NCBI GenBank assembly: GCA_029204225.1
Contig: CM055102.1
Span: forward strand, 17,632,223-17,696,222
Length of the DNA: 64,000 nt
Source: Diphasiastrum complanatum
Taxonomy: Eukaryota > Streptophyta > Lycopodiopsida > Lycopodiales > Lycopodiaceae
Reading direction: 5' to 3'
Shown: piece by piece, positions 10,741-22,192 of the stretch
Layout of the letters: each line of letters begins with the position of its first letter
Position numbering within the stretch: position 1 is the first letter of the stretch
The notes under the pieces: generated by a model
The model's input: only the letters and a program-made list of their open reading frames with translations
What the model was told of the DNA's origin: nothing
Database searches by the model: none
Made by a program: the position numbers and the translations under genes

Positions 10741-11054
10741 GTTTTGCACCATGGAAATGGAGATCATAGAAATGGAAGAGCCTCATAGAAAAAGTAGTTC
10801 ATATATTTTCAAAACTGATGTATACAAAAAATTGTATTACATAATACAAAATTCCATAGTTCATAATCTATGGATCTTCAATTTTGATGGATGTTCCAAT
10901 ATCTTTGCATTTTATATGGTCTTACTGCCTTACTCTTACCTGCACAAGAGAAATTATTTTAGTTAATATATTTTATGAAACTGATTCACTTAAAAATAGA
11001 AAAAAAAGAATATTTTTATATGGCATAACGTACCTTTACACCATTCAATCAAAA
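10741..11054. other. AT-rich spacer
   Basis: No supported gene. Small open frames on the plus strand have no recognisable domain. Confidence 0.5.
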
Positions 11055-12985
11055 TCAATAGTATTGAGGTAGATCGAATTGCAACATGTCTAGTTCTGAT
11101 CGAATGTGATTGAGACGCCAATCTTCCTCGACCTCAACCATTGCAAGAATGTTGTCATTTTTTTTCACTTTTATCTGAAGTTGCTCTTGAGGGTTTATAC
11201 CAAAATCTTGATCAAGTGGCTTCCAAACATTTTTGCATTTAATCCATCTTCTATAATACAACAGCAAAGTGAGCATTTGTTTTTCGATGTGATATCTAAA
11301 TGTCATGGATGAGTAACATACTTTGCACTCAACTTGCTGATTTTGTTTTGTATCACAACCATCATCCAACAACTCGGCGATTATTTCAGCACTCAAGTCC
11401 TTACAAACAAACATTGTTTTCATTCTTCGAACATTGCATTTGGAAAAAAAATCAACAAAAATATTAAAAGGTAGATACCAACTTAATCTATTATTCTTTG
11501 ATCCAGTGCTACATTTTAATATACTCTGAACATCAATATATAGCCTAGATAAAAAACTCTCTGAAATTGCTGCATCAAGAGAAATCCATTCTTCAAATGG
11601 TGTTCCATTTAATTGTAATGGTGATTGAAGTGGCCAACACAAATATCTACTTCTATTGAAAATTTTTACTAATAGTTGCAAGCTAGGTGGAAGAGGAAGG
11701 TCAGACAAAGAACCTAGAATGTCTTTTGGCACATCAACAGTGTGTAGTAATTTGCAATTATCTTTCAAACTAGTCATAATACGTCCAAGACGTGTTCTCT
11801 TTTTTTTTTGGGGTGGGGTCAAGTTTGTGGCATGCACGTGGAGTATCATGGAGGACTCATGTGCAACATCTAGGATGGGTGTGATTGGGTGGTAAGAACG
11901 TTTTGGTGGAGATTTGGAGACATGGATTGAACTACAAGGCATTGAGGAACTAATTATATCATGCAAGGGGTCATCATAAACAAGAGCATCATCTAAGGCC
12001 AATGATGATTCAAAGTTTATCCTATCAATAATATTCTTGATCTCTCTTGCAACTCTTTCCCTTGAAACCAACTTATGTTCCTTCTTCTACAAATGTTGAA
12101 AATGTTAGATGTATTAGTTTCTTTTCAAACAAGGTGTATTACACACCTACAAAACATAATATGCCTCACAAACTCTAAATGCCAAAAGAGGGACTAGCTA
12201 ATATCTCATTCTCATAAAACTTTGAAGCAAATGTGATTTCAATTAAGCAATATGATGTATTAATCCTTTAATGGAGCACATCATCACATTCGAAAAAATC
12301 TAATGAGCATGTACATATCCATAGTTTATAATACACATTAAAACATATTGAGCATAAAAAGAAAATCTCACGTACTATGTCATATTTTATGATTCAAAGA
12401 GTTTACCTCTCGTATTCTTGGATCTTCTGTGTGCACTCCATTGGCCCAAATATGCTCGTTGACAATCCTCCTTGTTCGAATCCTAAGGCCTTTGCATGGT
12501 GTGCATGCACATGGTATCCTCTAATCATATTCTGGTTGAAACTGGTCCAATAATCCAATTGTCAATGATAAGTTATATTGTAGCACAAATTCTTTCAGTG
12601 TCATCATTCATGTGAAAGTTGACAAATTCTAGATGCCAACGAATTCTAAGATGTGACAAAAACTGACAAAATAGTCTTTGTATGTTTAGTGCATTTGCAA
12701 CCTTCATTTGTGATGGAGTGGTGTCTTGGCTTTCCAAAGAGCAATATACTATATCACTATCCTCAACCAAATCGGAGTACACCACTATTACAAATTAATT
12801 TTTTTGACATAACATAATATACATACATGTGATGGATCAACAGACTGTCTACGTCGACTGGTGGAAGAGCTTGAAGATGAACCAGTCAATAGTTGTTCAT
12901 TGAACTTTAGCCTTGCTTGTTCCTTTCTTCTGTGATAGATCTCATTTTTTTTTCTCTAAATCACGTGCATGTACGATAATTTCAC
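11055..12985 (-). CDS. CACTA-associated SET-family gene copy with a non-SET C-terminus, multi-exon
   Basis: Read from right to left, an exon at about 12,830-12,985 copies the N-terminal exon seen at 7306 (RDLEKK, Ser run, SRRRQSVDPSH). Further coding pieces lie at about 12,573-12,785 (MKVANALNIQRLFCQF) and 12,421-12,530 (YHVHAHHAKALGFEQGG, donor GTAAAC). A long exon starts near 12,087 after TTTGTAG and is open to the stop at 11,055. Its first half matches the SET gene at 52.5-53.5 kb closely (ILGSLSDLPLPPSLQ, SRYLCWPLQSPL). After LNGTPF it diverges completely: where the other copy has the SET domain, this one encodes about 190 residues with VECKVC and a basic Tyr-rich segment (LLLYYRRWIKCKNVWKPL). 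I do not recognise that domain. Exon borders other than those given are uncertain. The last exon is free of stops, so a functional gene cannot be excluded. Confidence 0.5.
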
Positions 12986-14076
12986 AACAAAACTCCTTAT
13001 AAAGTGTGCCATGGACACAAGCCTAGTGTCGGCCATTTAGAAATCTTTGGTTGTATATGTTTTATTCACATTCCTATATAGCTTAGGAAGAAGTTGGATC
13101 GTAGGACAAATAAATGTATTTTCATTAGCTATCCTGATGAACATAAAACTTACAAAGTTTATGGTCCATCCACCAATGTAGTATTTGTCTCTAGAGATGT
13201 AATATTTCAAGAACATACATACTATGATTTCAAACAACCATTGGAAAATGATGCTATGTCATCTCATCCTATTGTACGTAGCATGGAATCTTCCAACGGT
13301 AATGCTTCTTCTACAGAATTTGCAGCTATAGCTACATAAGCCGAGCAGCCGACAGTACCTGTCATCAGACTGGACCAAGCCAGCTCGAGCAGATCCAGAG
13401 AATTTCAAGAAGAAGCATCATCGCATCTTGGTCAACCAAACATCCGTAGATCCTCATGGAGTCAGACAGTTCTTGAGAGGTATACATCTCAATCATTCTG
13501 GACTTCATCAGAAGAACTAGAGAGCTTAGCCGAAGCAATAACTCCAAGGATGTTGTGAAGTGGCAAGAAGCTATGGAAAGCGAGTACAACTCACTTTTGA
13601 CAAACCAGACCTGGACACTGGTCGACTTCCCCAGTTACAAGAGAGTTATCGACAACAAGTGGATCTTCAAGAAGAAGAGCAACTCTGATAGTTCCATTGC
13701 TAAATGAAAGACGGCTGGTGGCTAAAAGATTCACTCAAATCCAAGGAGTGAATTATTAAGAAATTTTCAGTCATGTCGTCAAGATGCAGTCAATCAGGAC
13801 TCTGATTGCGTTAGCAGCTATGGAAGACCTCGAAATGCACCAAATGGATGTCAAGACAACATTTCTCAATGACAATGTCGAGGAAGAGCTGTATACCTTC
13901 CAAACAGAAGGATTTGAAGTCAAAGGCCAAGAGCACAAAGTGTGCAAGCTACACAAAGCAATCTACGGTCTGAAATAGGCCACAAGAGCATGGGTCGATA
14001 GAATCAACTTTTATCTCATTCAATTGGGATTTGCAAACAATTCAACTGATTGTAATATTTATTCGAAGCATATAGG
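12986..14076 (+). pseudogene. Ty1/copia pol fragment: integrase end to reverse transcriptase, split by an insertion
   Basis: The fragment begins near TPYKVCHGHKPSVG with the integrase C-terminal part and VFVSRDVIFQE, the post-integrase motif. It continues through a linker to reverse transcriptase: MHQMDVKTTFLN matches the QMDVTNAFLNG block of the intact element, and HKAIYGLK is followed by a stop. Several stops and frameshifts show decay. Homology to the same copia resumes at 16,487 (ALYVDDTFILSND), so the 14,077-16,486 element interrupts the reverse transcriptase just before the YVDD active site. Confidence 0.85.
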
Positions 14077-14775
14077 TGACAAAATTTTACAGCAAATTCA
14101 ATCCCAATCAATCCTAAAAGTAATGGAGGATGCACAAATAAAAGATCTAGATCCAAACTATGAGCTAGAATCAAGACTAGTTACCAAAACTAGCAAATTT
14201 GGCATTTAACTCCACATTAGACACATAGATTTGATCAAATGAACCAAAGTAAAGTGCAGCAAGCTTCTCAGACCTGTAAACAAGTTCAGCACCTTCCAAT
14301 CTAAGCAATTAATGCATAAAAACACTCACATCCAATAGCTAGAACTTGCCACCACAAGACAATGATGATAGAAGTGGAAATACTCGATTTTTCTTGATTT
14401 TTGGATGGAAATCCCATCATACATTTATACTTTTCAAGCTCAGATCTGAGCATATTAGGGAACCTCTGAACTTATCATACCCTAACCCTAACATCTAACC
14501 TAATAGGTCATTGGATCCACCCTAACTTGGATCCAGATCTCGAAATCCCAAAATAATGAAAAACATGCTATTTTTAGCTCCTATTTTCTCTCTAGCTTAT
14601 CAAAGCACTATTTGGACTCACTCCAAAGGTTCCACTCCTATGCTAGGTTAGGAATGAGACTTACAAAGAGTATCCTATGCTATTTGGCACGTGTGACAAG
14701 CCACAACATAACCATAATACAATTTACAAGCCATATGACCAAAATTGGTCAAGCTAGAATTGTGAAATTTTAACA
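14077..14775 (-). repeat. LTR (3' LTR in transcription sense)
   Basis: Left copy of the direct repeat, 699 bp, adjoining the polypurine tract at 14,776-14,786. Ends are TG...CA. Confidence 0.92.
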
Positions 14776-14878
14776 CTCCTCCTCACAATTTAGCTTGATG
14801 AGACTATCCTGGATCAATAATCAATACATGGATAAAAAAAATATAACTTCCAGGTTCTTGATTTTTGAGTGACTATGA

Positions 14879-15495
14879 TCACTCATCATGATTCCAAGTT
14901 CTCAAATGTAGTGAGAGCTCCGTAAAGGTTGTCTTCAAGATCCAAGCTTTGTCTTTGGTAGGTTGTTGAATGATCTCCTTGGGCTGCAAAATGTGAGTCT
15001 CCTCCTCAAAATAAACATGAAAAACAGTAGCTTTCCATAAGATCCAACTTTTGTATGAAGCACATACAACCAAAGCTTGATATATCACCATCTTGACTTT
15101 ATCCACCAAAACAATGAACTCCAACTTGGCATCCTTCCAATGAGGGTCTTCATTCCTTGGAAATTCAAGAGTGAATGGATCACAAGATGAGGCCCCTTTG
15201 AATACATATTTGAAACTCTAATCAAAGTAGTAATGATCACTATTTCATCATCATAAGATATAGGATGAAAAACAATGTTCATACTAGCATCATCAAAGGA
15301 CTTTGTCAAATACATGACATGTTTTCTATCAAACACAAAATAAGATGAGTAAAGGGAGATATGGGTAAACTTCCTTGTTTCTCCTTTCTCTTTACCCAAA
15401 CCTTCATATTGATGTAGATTCAGGTCTCTTTTTCCTTGAGACAAGTGCTTCTTCTCGGGTTCCTCCTTGATGTCTTTTTTCTTCATCATGCTCAC
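14879..15495 (-). CDS. Internal coding remnant of the nested LTR element, unknown product
   Basis: Two overlapping minus-strand frames (15,085-15,495 and 14,879-15,124) look like one coding sequence with a frameshift between them. The first is Lys/Glu-rich at its start (MKKKDIKEEPEKKHL) and then hydrophobic. The second reads on with KVKMVIYQALVVCASYKSW and ends near NHDE. I recognise no gag, protease, integrase or reverse transcriptase motif. It occupies most of the interior. Confidence 0.35.
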
Positions 15496-15792
15496 TCCCT
15501 CTCAGTGTTGATGATGAACACATGGATCCAAACCATGATCTTCTTCAAGACTCTCAAGGACTTGTACTCCAAGATTCAACTCATAAGAACTTTCTAATTT
15601 GGTTTGGTTGAATGGAAATGGGTCAATCTCGGTTCCTGCAGCTATAACTTAGCAGAACAAGTTCCCTTTGATCTATTATCACTCAAATGAAACCAAATTT
15701 GAAGTTATAATCACTAGATTAGCAACTAGTAGCAAGAGCAAAGCTAATACTACTCAAATCTAAAGCTCACTTTTGATTAGGCTCTGATACCA

Positions 15793-16486
15793 TGACAAAA
15801 TTTTACAGCATTTTCAATCCCAATTAATCCTAAAAGTGATGGAGGATGCACAAATAAAAGATCTAGATCCAAACTATGAGCTAGAATCAAGACTAGTTAC
15901 CAAAACTAGCAAATTTGGCATTTAACTCCACATTAGGCACATATATTTGATCAAATAAAGTAAAGTATAGAAAGCTTCTCAGACCTGTAAACAAGTTCAG
16001 CACCTTCCAATCCAAGCAATTAATGCATAAAAACACTCACATCCAATAGCTAGAACTCGCCACCAAAAGACAATGATGTTAGAAGTGGAAAAACTCGATT
16101 TTTCTTGATTTTTGGATGGAAATCCCATCATACATTTATACTTTTCAAGCTCAGATCTGAGCATATTAGGGAACCTCTGAACTTATCATACCCTAACCCT
16201 AACATCTAACCTAATAGGTCATTGGATCCACCCCAACTTGGATCCAGATCTCGAGATCCCAGAACAATGAAAAGCATGCTATTTTTAGCTCCTATTTTTT
16301 CTCTAGCTTATCAAAGCACTATTTGGACTCACTCCAAAGGTGCCACTCCTATGCTAGGTTAGGAATGAGACTTACAAAGAGTATCCTATGCCATTTGGCA
16401 TGTGTGACAAGCCACAACATGACCATAATACAATTTACAAGCCATATGACCAAGATTGGTCAAGCTAGAATTGTGAAATTTTAACA
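15793..16486 (-). repeat. LTR (5' LTR in transcription sense)
   Basis: Right copy of the direct repeat, 694 bp, adjoining the primer-binding site at 15,780-15,792. It differs from the left copy by scattered substitutions and a small indel near its first quarter. Confidence 0.92.
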
Positions 16487-16950
16487 ATAGGCACCAATTC
16501 AGTTCACATAGCTCTTTACGTAGATGATACATTTATCTTGTCTAATGACACTTCTCTTCTGCACACTACTAAGAGTGATTTGTCAAAGGAATTTGATATG
16601 ACTGATTTAGGAGCTGTCCATTCTTTGCTAGGAACTCACATTACTAGAAATAGACTTCAGAAGAAGATCCATCTTAGCCAGCAGGCATATCTAAAAGACA
16701 TTTTAAAAAATTTTCATAAGTCTGATTGCAACCCAATGGATACCTCAATGGATCCAAGTAAAGTATTGACGAAACCTACTTGTGCTGATTCCGATAGTGA
16801 AGTACTCGACATAGCGAAGTACTCTTATCATTCACTTATAGGATCTTTGATGTATGCAATGTTGTGTACTAGACTAGATTTAGCATACATTGTTAGCACA
16901 TTAAGTCAATTCATGTCTAATCCTAGGATCTCTCATTGGAAAGTGATGAG
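16487..16950 (+). pseudogene. Ty1/copia pol fragment: RT active site onward
   Basis: This continues the fragment ending at 14,076. It contains ALYVDDTFILS with the YVDD catalytic pair, DLGAVHSLLGTHI, LSQQAYLKDILKNF and SYHSLIGSLMYA, all standard copia reverse-transcriptase/connection blocks. Similarity stops near SHWKVM (about 16,950), before RNase H, where an LTR-like sequence of a minus-strand copia begins. Confidence 0.85.
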
Positions 16951-18050
16951 TGTGATATGCTTTGACTGAAGATGAGAATGAATTAGAATTGTAGTCGCGA
17001 AGCTTTCGCGAAGGAATCACGAGACTCTTGCCCTCGGATGGAGTTCAGATGCGATCGTTGGACACTGCCAGCTGAATCACTCCTACAGTCCTCCAGAGTG
17101 TAGTTAGGCAGCGCTGATCTACGTTTATAAAATTAATACAGCATTCAACATAGTTTTAACCAAGGTGCAGAATTCAAATGAACAAGAAAACTTAGACACA
17201 TGAATAAACAACAGACGCATTTACATTTGAGATTAGACACAACAAGAAAATCATGTATATTGATCTTTCTCTGATTTCTTCAAGCACTGCATGCAAATGC
17301 ACACAATGTGTTGGCATGGGAGAAACACAGTTCTCTCACGAGCAATTGTCTCGCTTTACTAGCGGACAGTTGGATCTACAGATCCTAGACAGAATTGTCT
17401 TTGCACGCAGGCAGACATGTATTCTGTATTTCGTCTTGATTGCTTACTTGCATCAGACTACTACATTGCACTATATGTGTACTCTGTTGATATATATGTC
17501 AAGTATCATCCAGTAAGTATAGTCGCTCTATGTAAATCTAAGATTAGAGTGATTAAGCATCTACAACTAATCAAGAAAATACAAGAGTGGCAGATTAGCC
17601 ACAACCTAAAATGTATTTGCTGACGTCATGCCATCAGATCAGATATCTGTACTTCTGGGTACTTGCATGATCTCATTGGTACTCTTTGGAGAGTGGAGAG
17701 CAAGAGAAGGTTTTGTTTCCGTCGTTGGTTTTGTTTTGGTTGTTTGCCTTCTCTTATACTAGACCGCAAAAGATTCTCGTGCTAGACCACAAAAGATTCT
17801 TGTGCTAGAATCTTTCGTGTTCGCAAATTGTTCGTCTTCATCTGCTATGACTTTCAAGTTCGCGAACCGTTCGTCTTTGTTTTCTTTGACTTTCATGTTC
17901 ACGAAACTTTTTGTGCTTCATGTCTCTTGACTTTCGTGTTCGCGAACATCTTCGTCAGGTTGAGGGTTGAAAGCTAGCAAGGCTTTGTAGTTAGAAACAT
18001 TTCATTTCTTCAGCTCTCTCTCAAAGCATGATAGCTTTACGATCCTGAGA
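16951..18050 (-). repeat. LTR-like region of minus-strand copia (family A)
   Basis: It lies directly downstream, in transcription sense, of the RNase H fragment at 18,059-18,559. The block TCCTCCAGAGTGTAG (about 17,090) with the following GCTGATCTACGTTT also occurs in the family-B LTRs at about 41,870 and 56,110, marking homologous LTRs. Exact ends are not determined; the left junction with the plus-strand copia is near 16,950. It contains a TCGCGA...TCGCGA inverted repeat near 16,995 and two tandem repeats at 17,759-17,957. No gene is seen. Confidence 0.55.
17759..17957. repeat. Two adjoining tandem repeats inside the family-A LTR
   Basis: Two 23-bp units (17,759-17,781 and 17,782-17,804) of the type CTAGACCRCAAAAGATTC are followed by four 39-41-bp units starting CTTTC at 17,812, 17,851, 17,890 and 17,931. 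The latter carry GTTCGCGAAC-like cores, so each unit also holds a small palindrome. Confidence 0.8.
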
Positions 18051-18058
18051 CTGCTCCT

Positions 18059-19804
18059 CTATCTCTCAAAGAGTCCTTTGTCCAGGGCTTTAGTGAAGAT
18101 GTCAGCAACCATGTCTTTCATTCCGATGAAGGTGGTTTGCAGCATCTTCTTCTCAATTAGATCCCTGATCAAGTGGTACTTGATCGCAATGTGCTTCGTT
18201 TTGGAATGGAACACGGGATTTTTCGTCAGGTGTATTGTAGAGGTGTTGTCCATCTGCAAGACTAGAGGCTCGTTTCTTGTTTCACCCAATTCGTCCAGAA
18301 ACTGCCTTAGCCAGATTATTTCATTGGCCATCTTTGCTGCTGCAACATATTCTACTTTGCAGGATGACTGGGCTACAACGGTTTGCTTCTTGCTGACCCA
18401 GAGAACTGCTGCTCCTGATGCAATGGTGCATCCTCCTGAGACGCTTTTACAGTCATCCTTGAGAGATGCCCAACTAGCATCGTTGTAGGAAAATATCCTG
18501 GAACCTGCATCACGACAATAACACAAGCCATAGTCCCTCGTTAATTGAAGATATTGCAAAATGCGTTTTGAAATCTTCCGATGTGTCGAGCTTGGATCGT
18601 GCAGAATTGGCTCATCCTGAACACTACATAAGCAATATCAAGACGTGTGTTGTCTGCAAGATACATCAGTGATCCTATCAGCTTCCTGTAAGGTGTAAGC
18701 TACATTTGTTCTCTCTCTTCCTCAGTCCTTGGACAATCGTCGCTTGTTAGCACCGTCCCTACGAGCATTGGAGTGTTCGCTCCTTTGCAGTTCAGCATCC
18801 CAAAGTCCTCTAGGATCTTCTAGGTGTATCTAGACTGGTCAAGGTATAACTTACCTCCCTTGTAGTCCCTTTCAATTTGTAAGCCTAGGTAACACCTGGC
18901 TTCTCCCAGATCCACTATCTTAAAATGTTTCGAGATGTCTGCCTTTACTTCAGCAATTAGCTGCTCACTCATGCAAAGTATCAGAGTGTCGTCCACACAT
19001 ACAACCGCTATGATGATCTTCCCATCTATAACTCTGACATATACATTAGAATCAGCCAACAGAGGCTTGAATCCTAATGATTTCAAGGCTTGATCTTTCT
19101 TCTTGTACCATTGTCGGGCTGATTGTTTTAGACCATTGATACTTCTATGTATTCTGCATGCATACTTAGGAAGTGAATTTGAGACGTATCCTGGGGGTTG
19201 ATCCATGTAGGCCTCTTCGTCTAATTCGCCATGCAAGAAGGCTGTCTTCTCGTCCACAATGTGGATCCTAAGGTCATAAGCTGCTACATATGCAAATAAC
19301 AGACATAGGGACGAATGTTTGATGATAGGAGAGGAGGTTTCAGAGTAGTCAATACCATATCTCTGAGAGAAATCTTTCGCTATCAGTCTTGCCTTGTATT
19401 TCGTGATATTCCCATCTGGTCCGTATTTGAGCTTGAAAACCCATTTGCATTTGACAGTCTTGCGCTTATGTGGTAATGGCTCCAACATCCATACCTGGTT
19501 CTTCCTCATGGACTCCATCTGTTCGTTCATGGCTTGGATCCATTTTTCCTTCTCTGGATTGTCAATCGCTTTATCGAAAGTCTGTGGTTCGTCACTAAAT
19601 TTGCATAACTCTTCTGATGTGGAAGCTGAGCTGCCTTGTTGGCGTTCTTCGTGGTCTTGTCGACCTTTTGGGAGATCCTCTTGGGACAACTATGCCTTTG
19701 CCTTTGTCTGCTCGGCTCGGTCCGGAACCATCTTGGTTTACAGGAATTGTGGTGGCAGCTTGCCTCTCGAATTTTTCTTCATCAGAGTCATTGCTCGAAT
19801 GGGA
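18059..19804 (-). pseudogene. Ty1/copia (family A) pol: linker, reverse transcriptase, RNase H
   Basis: On the minus strand the linker before RT (DSDEEKFERQ, GPSRADKGKG) leads to RT blocks WIQAMNEQMESM, CKWVFKLKYGPDGN, IVDEKTAFLHGELDEE and VVCVDDTLILC (18,820-19,689). RNase H follows (18,059-18,559) with NDASWASLKDDCKSV, TVVAQSSCKVEYVA, NTSTIHLTKNPVFHSKTKHI and VADIFTKALDKG. A gap with stops separates RT from RNase H. The upstream half is missing: the copy is cut at 19,804 by the LTR element starting at 19,805. Confidence 0.9.
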
Positions 19805-20627
19805 TGTGAAAAATACAAAAATAAGCTTGGTAGAGGCCAAAAATCTTGTATATAGATAAACACACATGTGTGGAGCCTGTTCTCACGTGTGAAACTAGTG
19901 TACTTGTCATGTACCATAATCATATAGGATGTACATATGATTTAATTCAAGTTCTAGTGGCTAAAAAGGCCAAAAACTAGTTTTCTAGACATATGACACA
20001 TGGCATCAATCTATTGATTGCATGAGCCACGTCCTTTGGATAGGTGTCATATCACATGTGTAGAGGACAGCTCACATGTGTGGAATAAGCTGAAGTAGGC
20101 GAATTTTGACTTCTAGAAGATTTCCAAGTAGATCTCCATATAGAAGGAAAATGGACCAAAAGTGCTCAAAATAGAAGGTTTTGTCCAAGTGTCAGTTTTG
20201 CATGATGAATCATCATATGACAAAGCACCTTCACACATCTGGGATCAGAGGGATGATCAGTACCACGAGCTCCCACTTATTGTATATATAGAGCCACATT
20301 TGGCCATAATCAATGTGAGACACCAATCTTGGTTTTGGAAGCAATTTTGAGTGATTCTCTCCATTTGTCTACATTTGTTTTGAGGTTCTATCAATGTGTA
20401 CTTGATTTTCAGGTTGGAGTCTGTACTCAGACAGTGTTTCACACGTGTGAAAACATAAAGTACACTTACCTTCAATTAATGATTGTTCTTGTTAGGATTT
20501 TGTGTCTAGAATTGATCTAGATTGATCTTAATCTGAAGTAGATTGATAGATCAAGTAATCTGACAATCAATCCCTCTTGAGGATCAGATTAGGATCCACT
20601 CTTGGTCCTTTTTGTACTTTTTGCACA
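19805..20627 (+). repeat. 5' LTR with CACRTGTG palindromes
   Basis: The LTR is 823 bp with TG...CA ends. It carries several copies of CACATGTGTG/CACACGTGTG, including the perfect 16-bp palindrome TTTCACACGTGTGAAA at 20,437-20,452. CACGTG is the plant G-box core, so these are candidate promoter or enhancer sites; that is inference. Confidence 0.9.
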
Positions 20628-20640
20628 TGGTATCAGAGCC
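20628..20640 (+). other. Primer-binding site
   Basis: TGGTATCAGAGCC is complementary to the 3' end of plant initiator tRNA-Met, as in most plant copia elements. It directly abuts the LTR. Confidence 0.93.
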
Positions 20641-22192
20641 TAGTACAAGAGGTTTTTTTGAAATTGATAGGGTTAATCCAAATCAAAGCCAAAATTAGCA
20701 GTTTTTTGGAAACTAGTCAAATTTTGGGTAGCGAGTTGGATTTGATAGATATTCTCAAAATTTTTGGACCAGAACTTGTTGTGGGCTGTAGGAACACTTT
20801 TCACACGTGTTAGTCCGTACAGCTCCGGTTTTGGCTGAGAAAATTCAAAAATTTGTACAATTTGACTCACACACCCAATTTGAGAGATTTTTGGTGCAAA
20901 ATCAAGCATTTTTTTATAGAGAATCTAATCCCTTGATTAGTTCTTGGATTAGATCAGCCAAGAAATTAAATTTGAAGTTTGAAATAGGTGCATTAATTGA
21001 TCATCTCTGATTTTTTGAGTGCATGTTGAAGTTGAGAGAGATTTTGCTAAAAATCATAGATTAAGGAGTGATATGCAAGGTGAGAGGTTGAAATCCATTG
21101 TACCATCACTCTAGATTTGTTCAAGAGTGATAGGGTCAAGTTTAAAAGCATCAATTTGCTAGAAAACATCTTTGGATCTGTCCTCCAAGTGAAACCTTTG
21201 AGAGTTTCTAGTGCATATAGAGCATCTATGCAAATCTTTTGTAGAATTTGACACAGATTGGCTTAAATTGAGAGTTCTAGAAAAGAGATTGAGATCCAAG
21301 TCACATTTTTCAACCGTACTCAATTTGTTTGAGTGATTGTAAGGTTTGAAAAGATTCATTAAGGTGTCTATGGCAAATATGTAGAGAGAGATCCAATTTT
21401 CTAAGAGTTCCTTCCTTTGTAGAGGGCAAGATCTAGAAGCTCATTTTGTGTTGTTATTGGTGGAGAGTTTGTCTTCTACTAGGTGATCAAATCTTTCTAA
21501 GTGGCATTAGCTCTTTGAAGCACAATATCTTAGTGAGAAAAATCACAACTTTTGATTTTGAATTTCATTCCAAGTCTCTAAAGGTAGAGTAATTGGTAGA
21601 ATCCAATAGGGGTGATTGAATCAATTTATTGAGCAAAAATTGACATAGTATGTATGAAGCACAAATTAGTTCTATTCAACTTTCTTTGTGAGAGTGTGAG
21701 GGTAAATTTGAGATCCCATTGGATGTCTAGAATGAGGAGGAGTCCATATTTGAGTATTCATGCATGGTTGAGATCTTTGTGAATCTCTAGTTGTCTAATT
21801 TTTTAAGCTTTGTGAAAAATTGGTGGTATAGTTTGTTGTCAAATCAAATCAAACTCATTCTAAATCTCAAGTGTGAGATTATTTGGGTCAAGATTGAGTC
21901 CAAAAGAAGTGATTAAGTTTGATTTTCATGTGTTTGAAACAAAACCCATCTTTTGTTCAAGAATCTCAAGTGTTGAGAGAACTAGTCAAGTGAAAAGGAA
22001 AATCTAGGTGTCAAATCTTTTCATATCCATTTCAACTTTCAAAAGAAAGAGTCATTGGTATTTGATGATTCCAATAGGAGATTGGATCTGATTTCTTTTG
22101 TGATTTGATTCAAATATTTTGTGCTTTTGTCTTAGTGATCAAAGCAAAGTTTCCAAGTGACTAGTCATTAGTGTGAAGATTGATTCTTAGGT
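20641..22192 (+). other. Untranslated leader of the LTR element
   Basis: About 1.55 kb between primer site and ORF contain no supported gene. AT-rich, with stops in all plus frames. The length is similar to the leader of the autonomous element (28,066-29,225). Confidence 0.7.

Larger units (their letters stand above)
14077..16486 (-). mobile_element. Short non-autonomous LTR retrotransposon nested in copia, TSD ATAGG
   Basis: Two direct repeats (14,077-14,775 and 15,793-16,486) start TGACAAAATTTT and end ATTTTAACA. The 5-bp sequence ATAGG flanks both ends (14,072-14,076 and 16,487-16,491). A reverse-complement primer site (GGCTCTGATACCA, 15,780-15,792) abuts the right LTR, and a pyrimidine tract CTCCTCCTCAC (polypurine on minus) abuts the left one, so transcription is on the minus strand. 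The interior is only 1,017 bp and lacks reverse transcriptase and integrase, so it must be mobilised in trans. I count about 25 LTR differences over some 695 bp by eye, making it the oldest of the four well-defined insertions. Confidence 0.93.

Noticed and set aside
14489-14510. Telomere-like CCCTAACCCTAAC
   Set aside because: Only two units, present identically in both LTR copies, so it is part of the LTR sequence.
20628-20640. tRNA-like sequence
   Set aside because: Only the 13-nt initiator-tRNA complement is present at LTR borders here and at 28,054, 35,176 and others; no tRNA cloverleaf.
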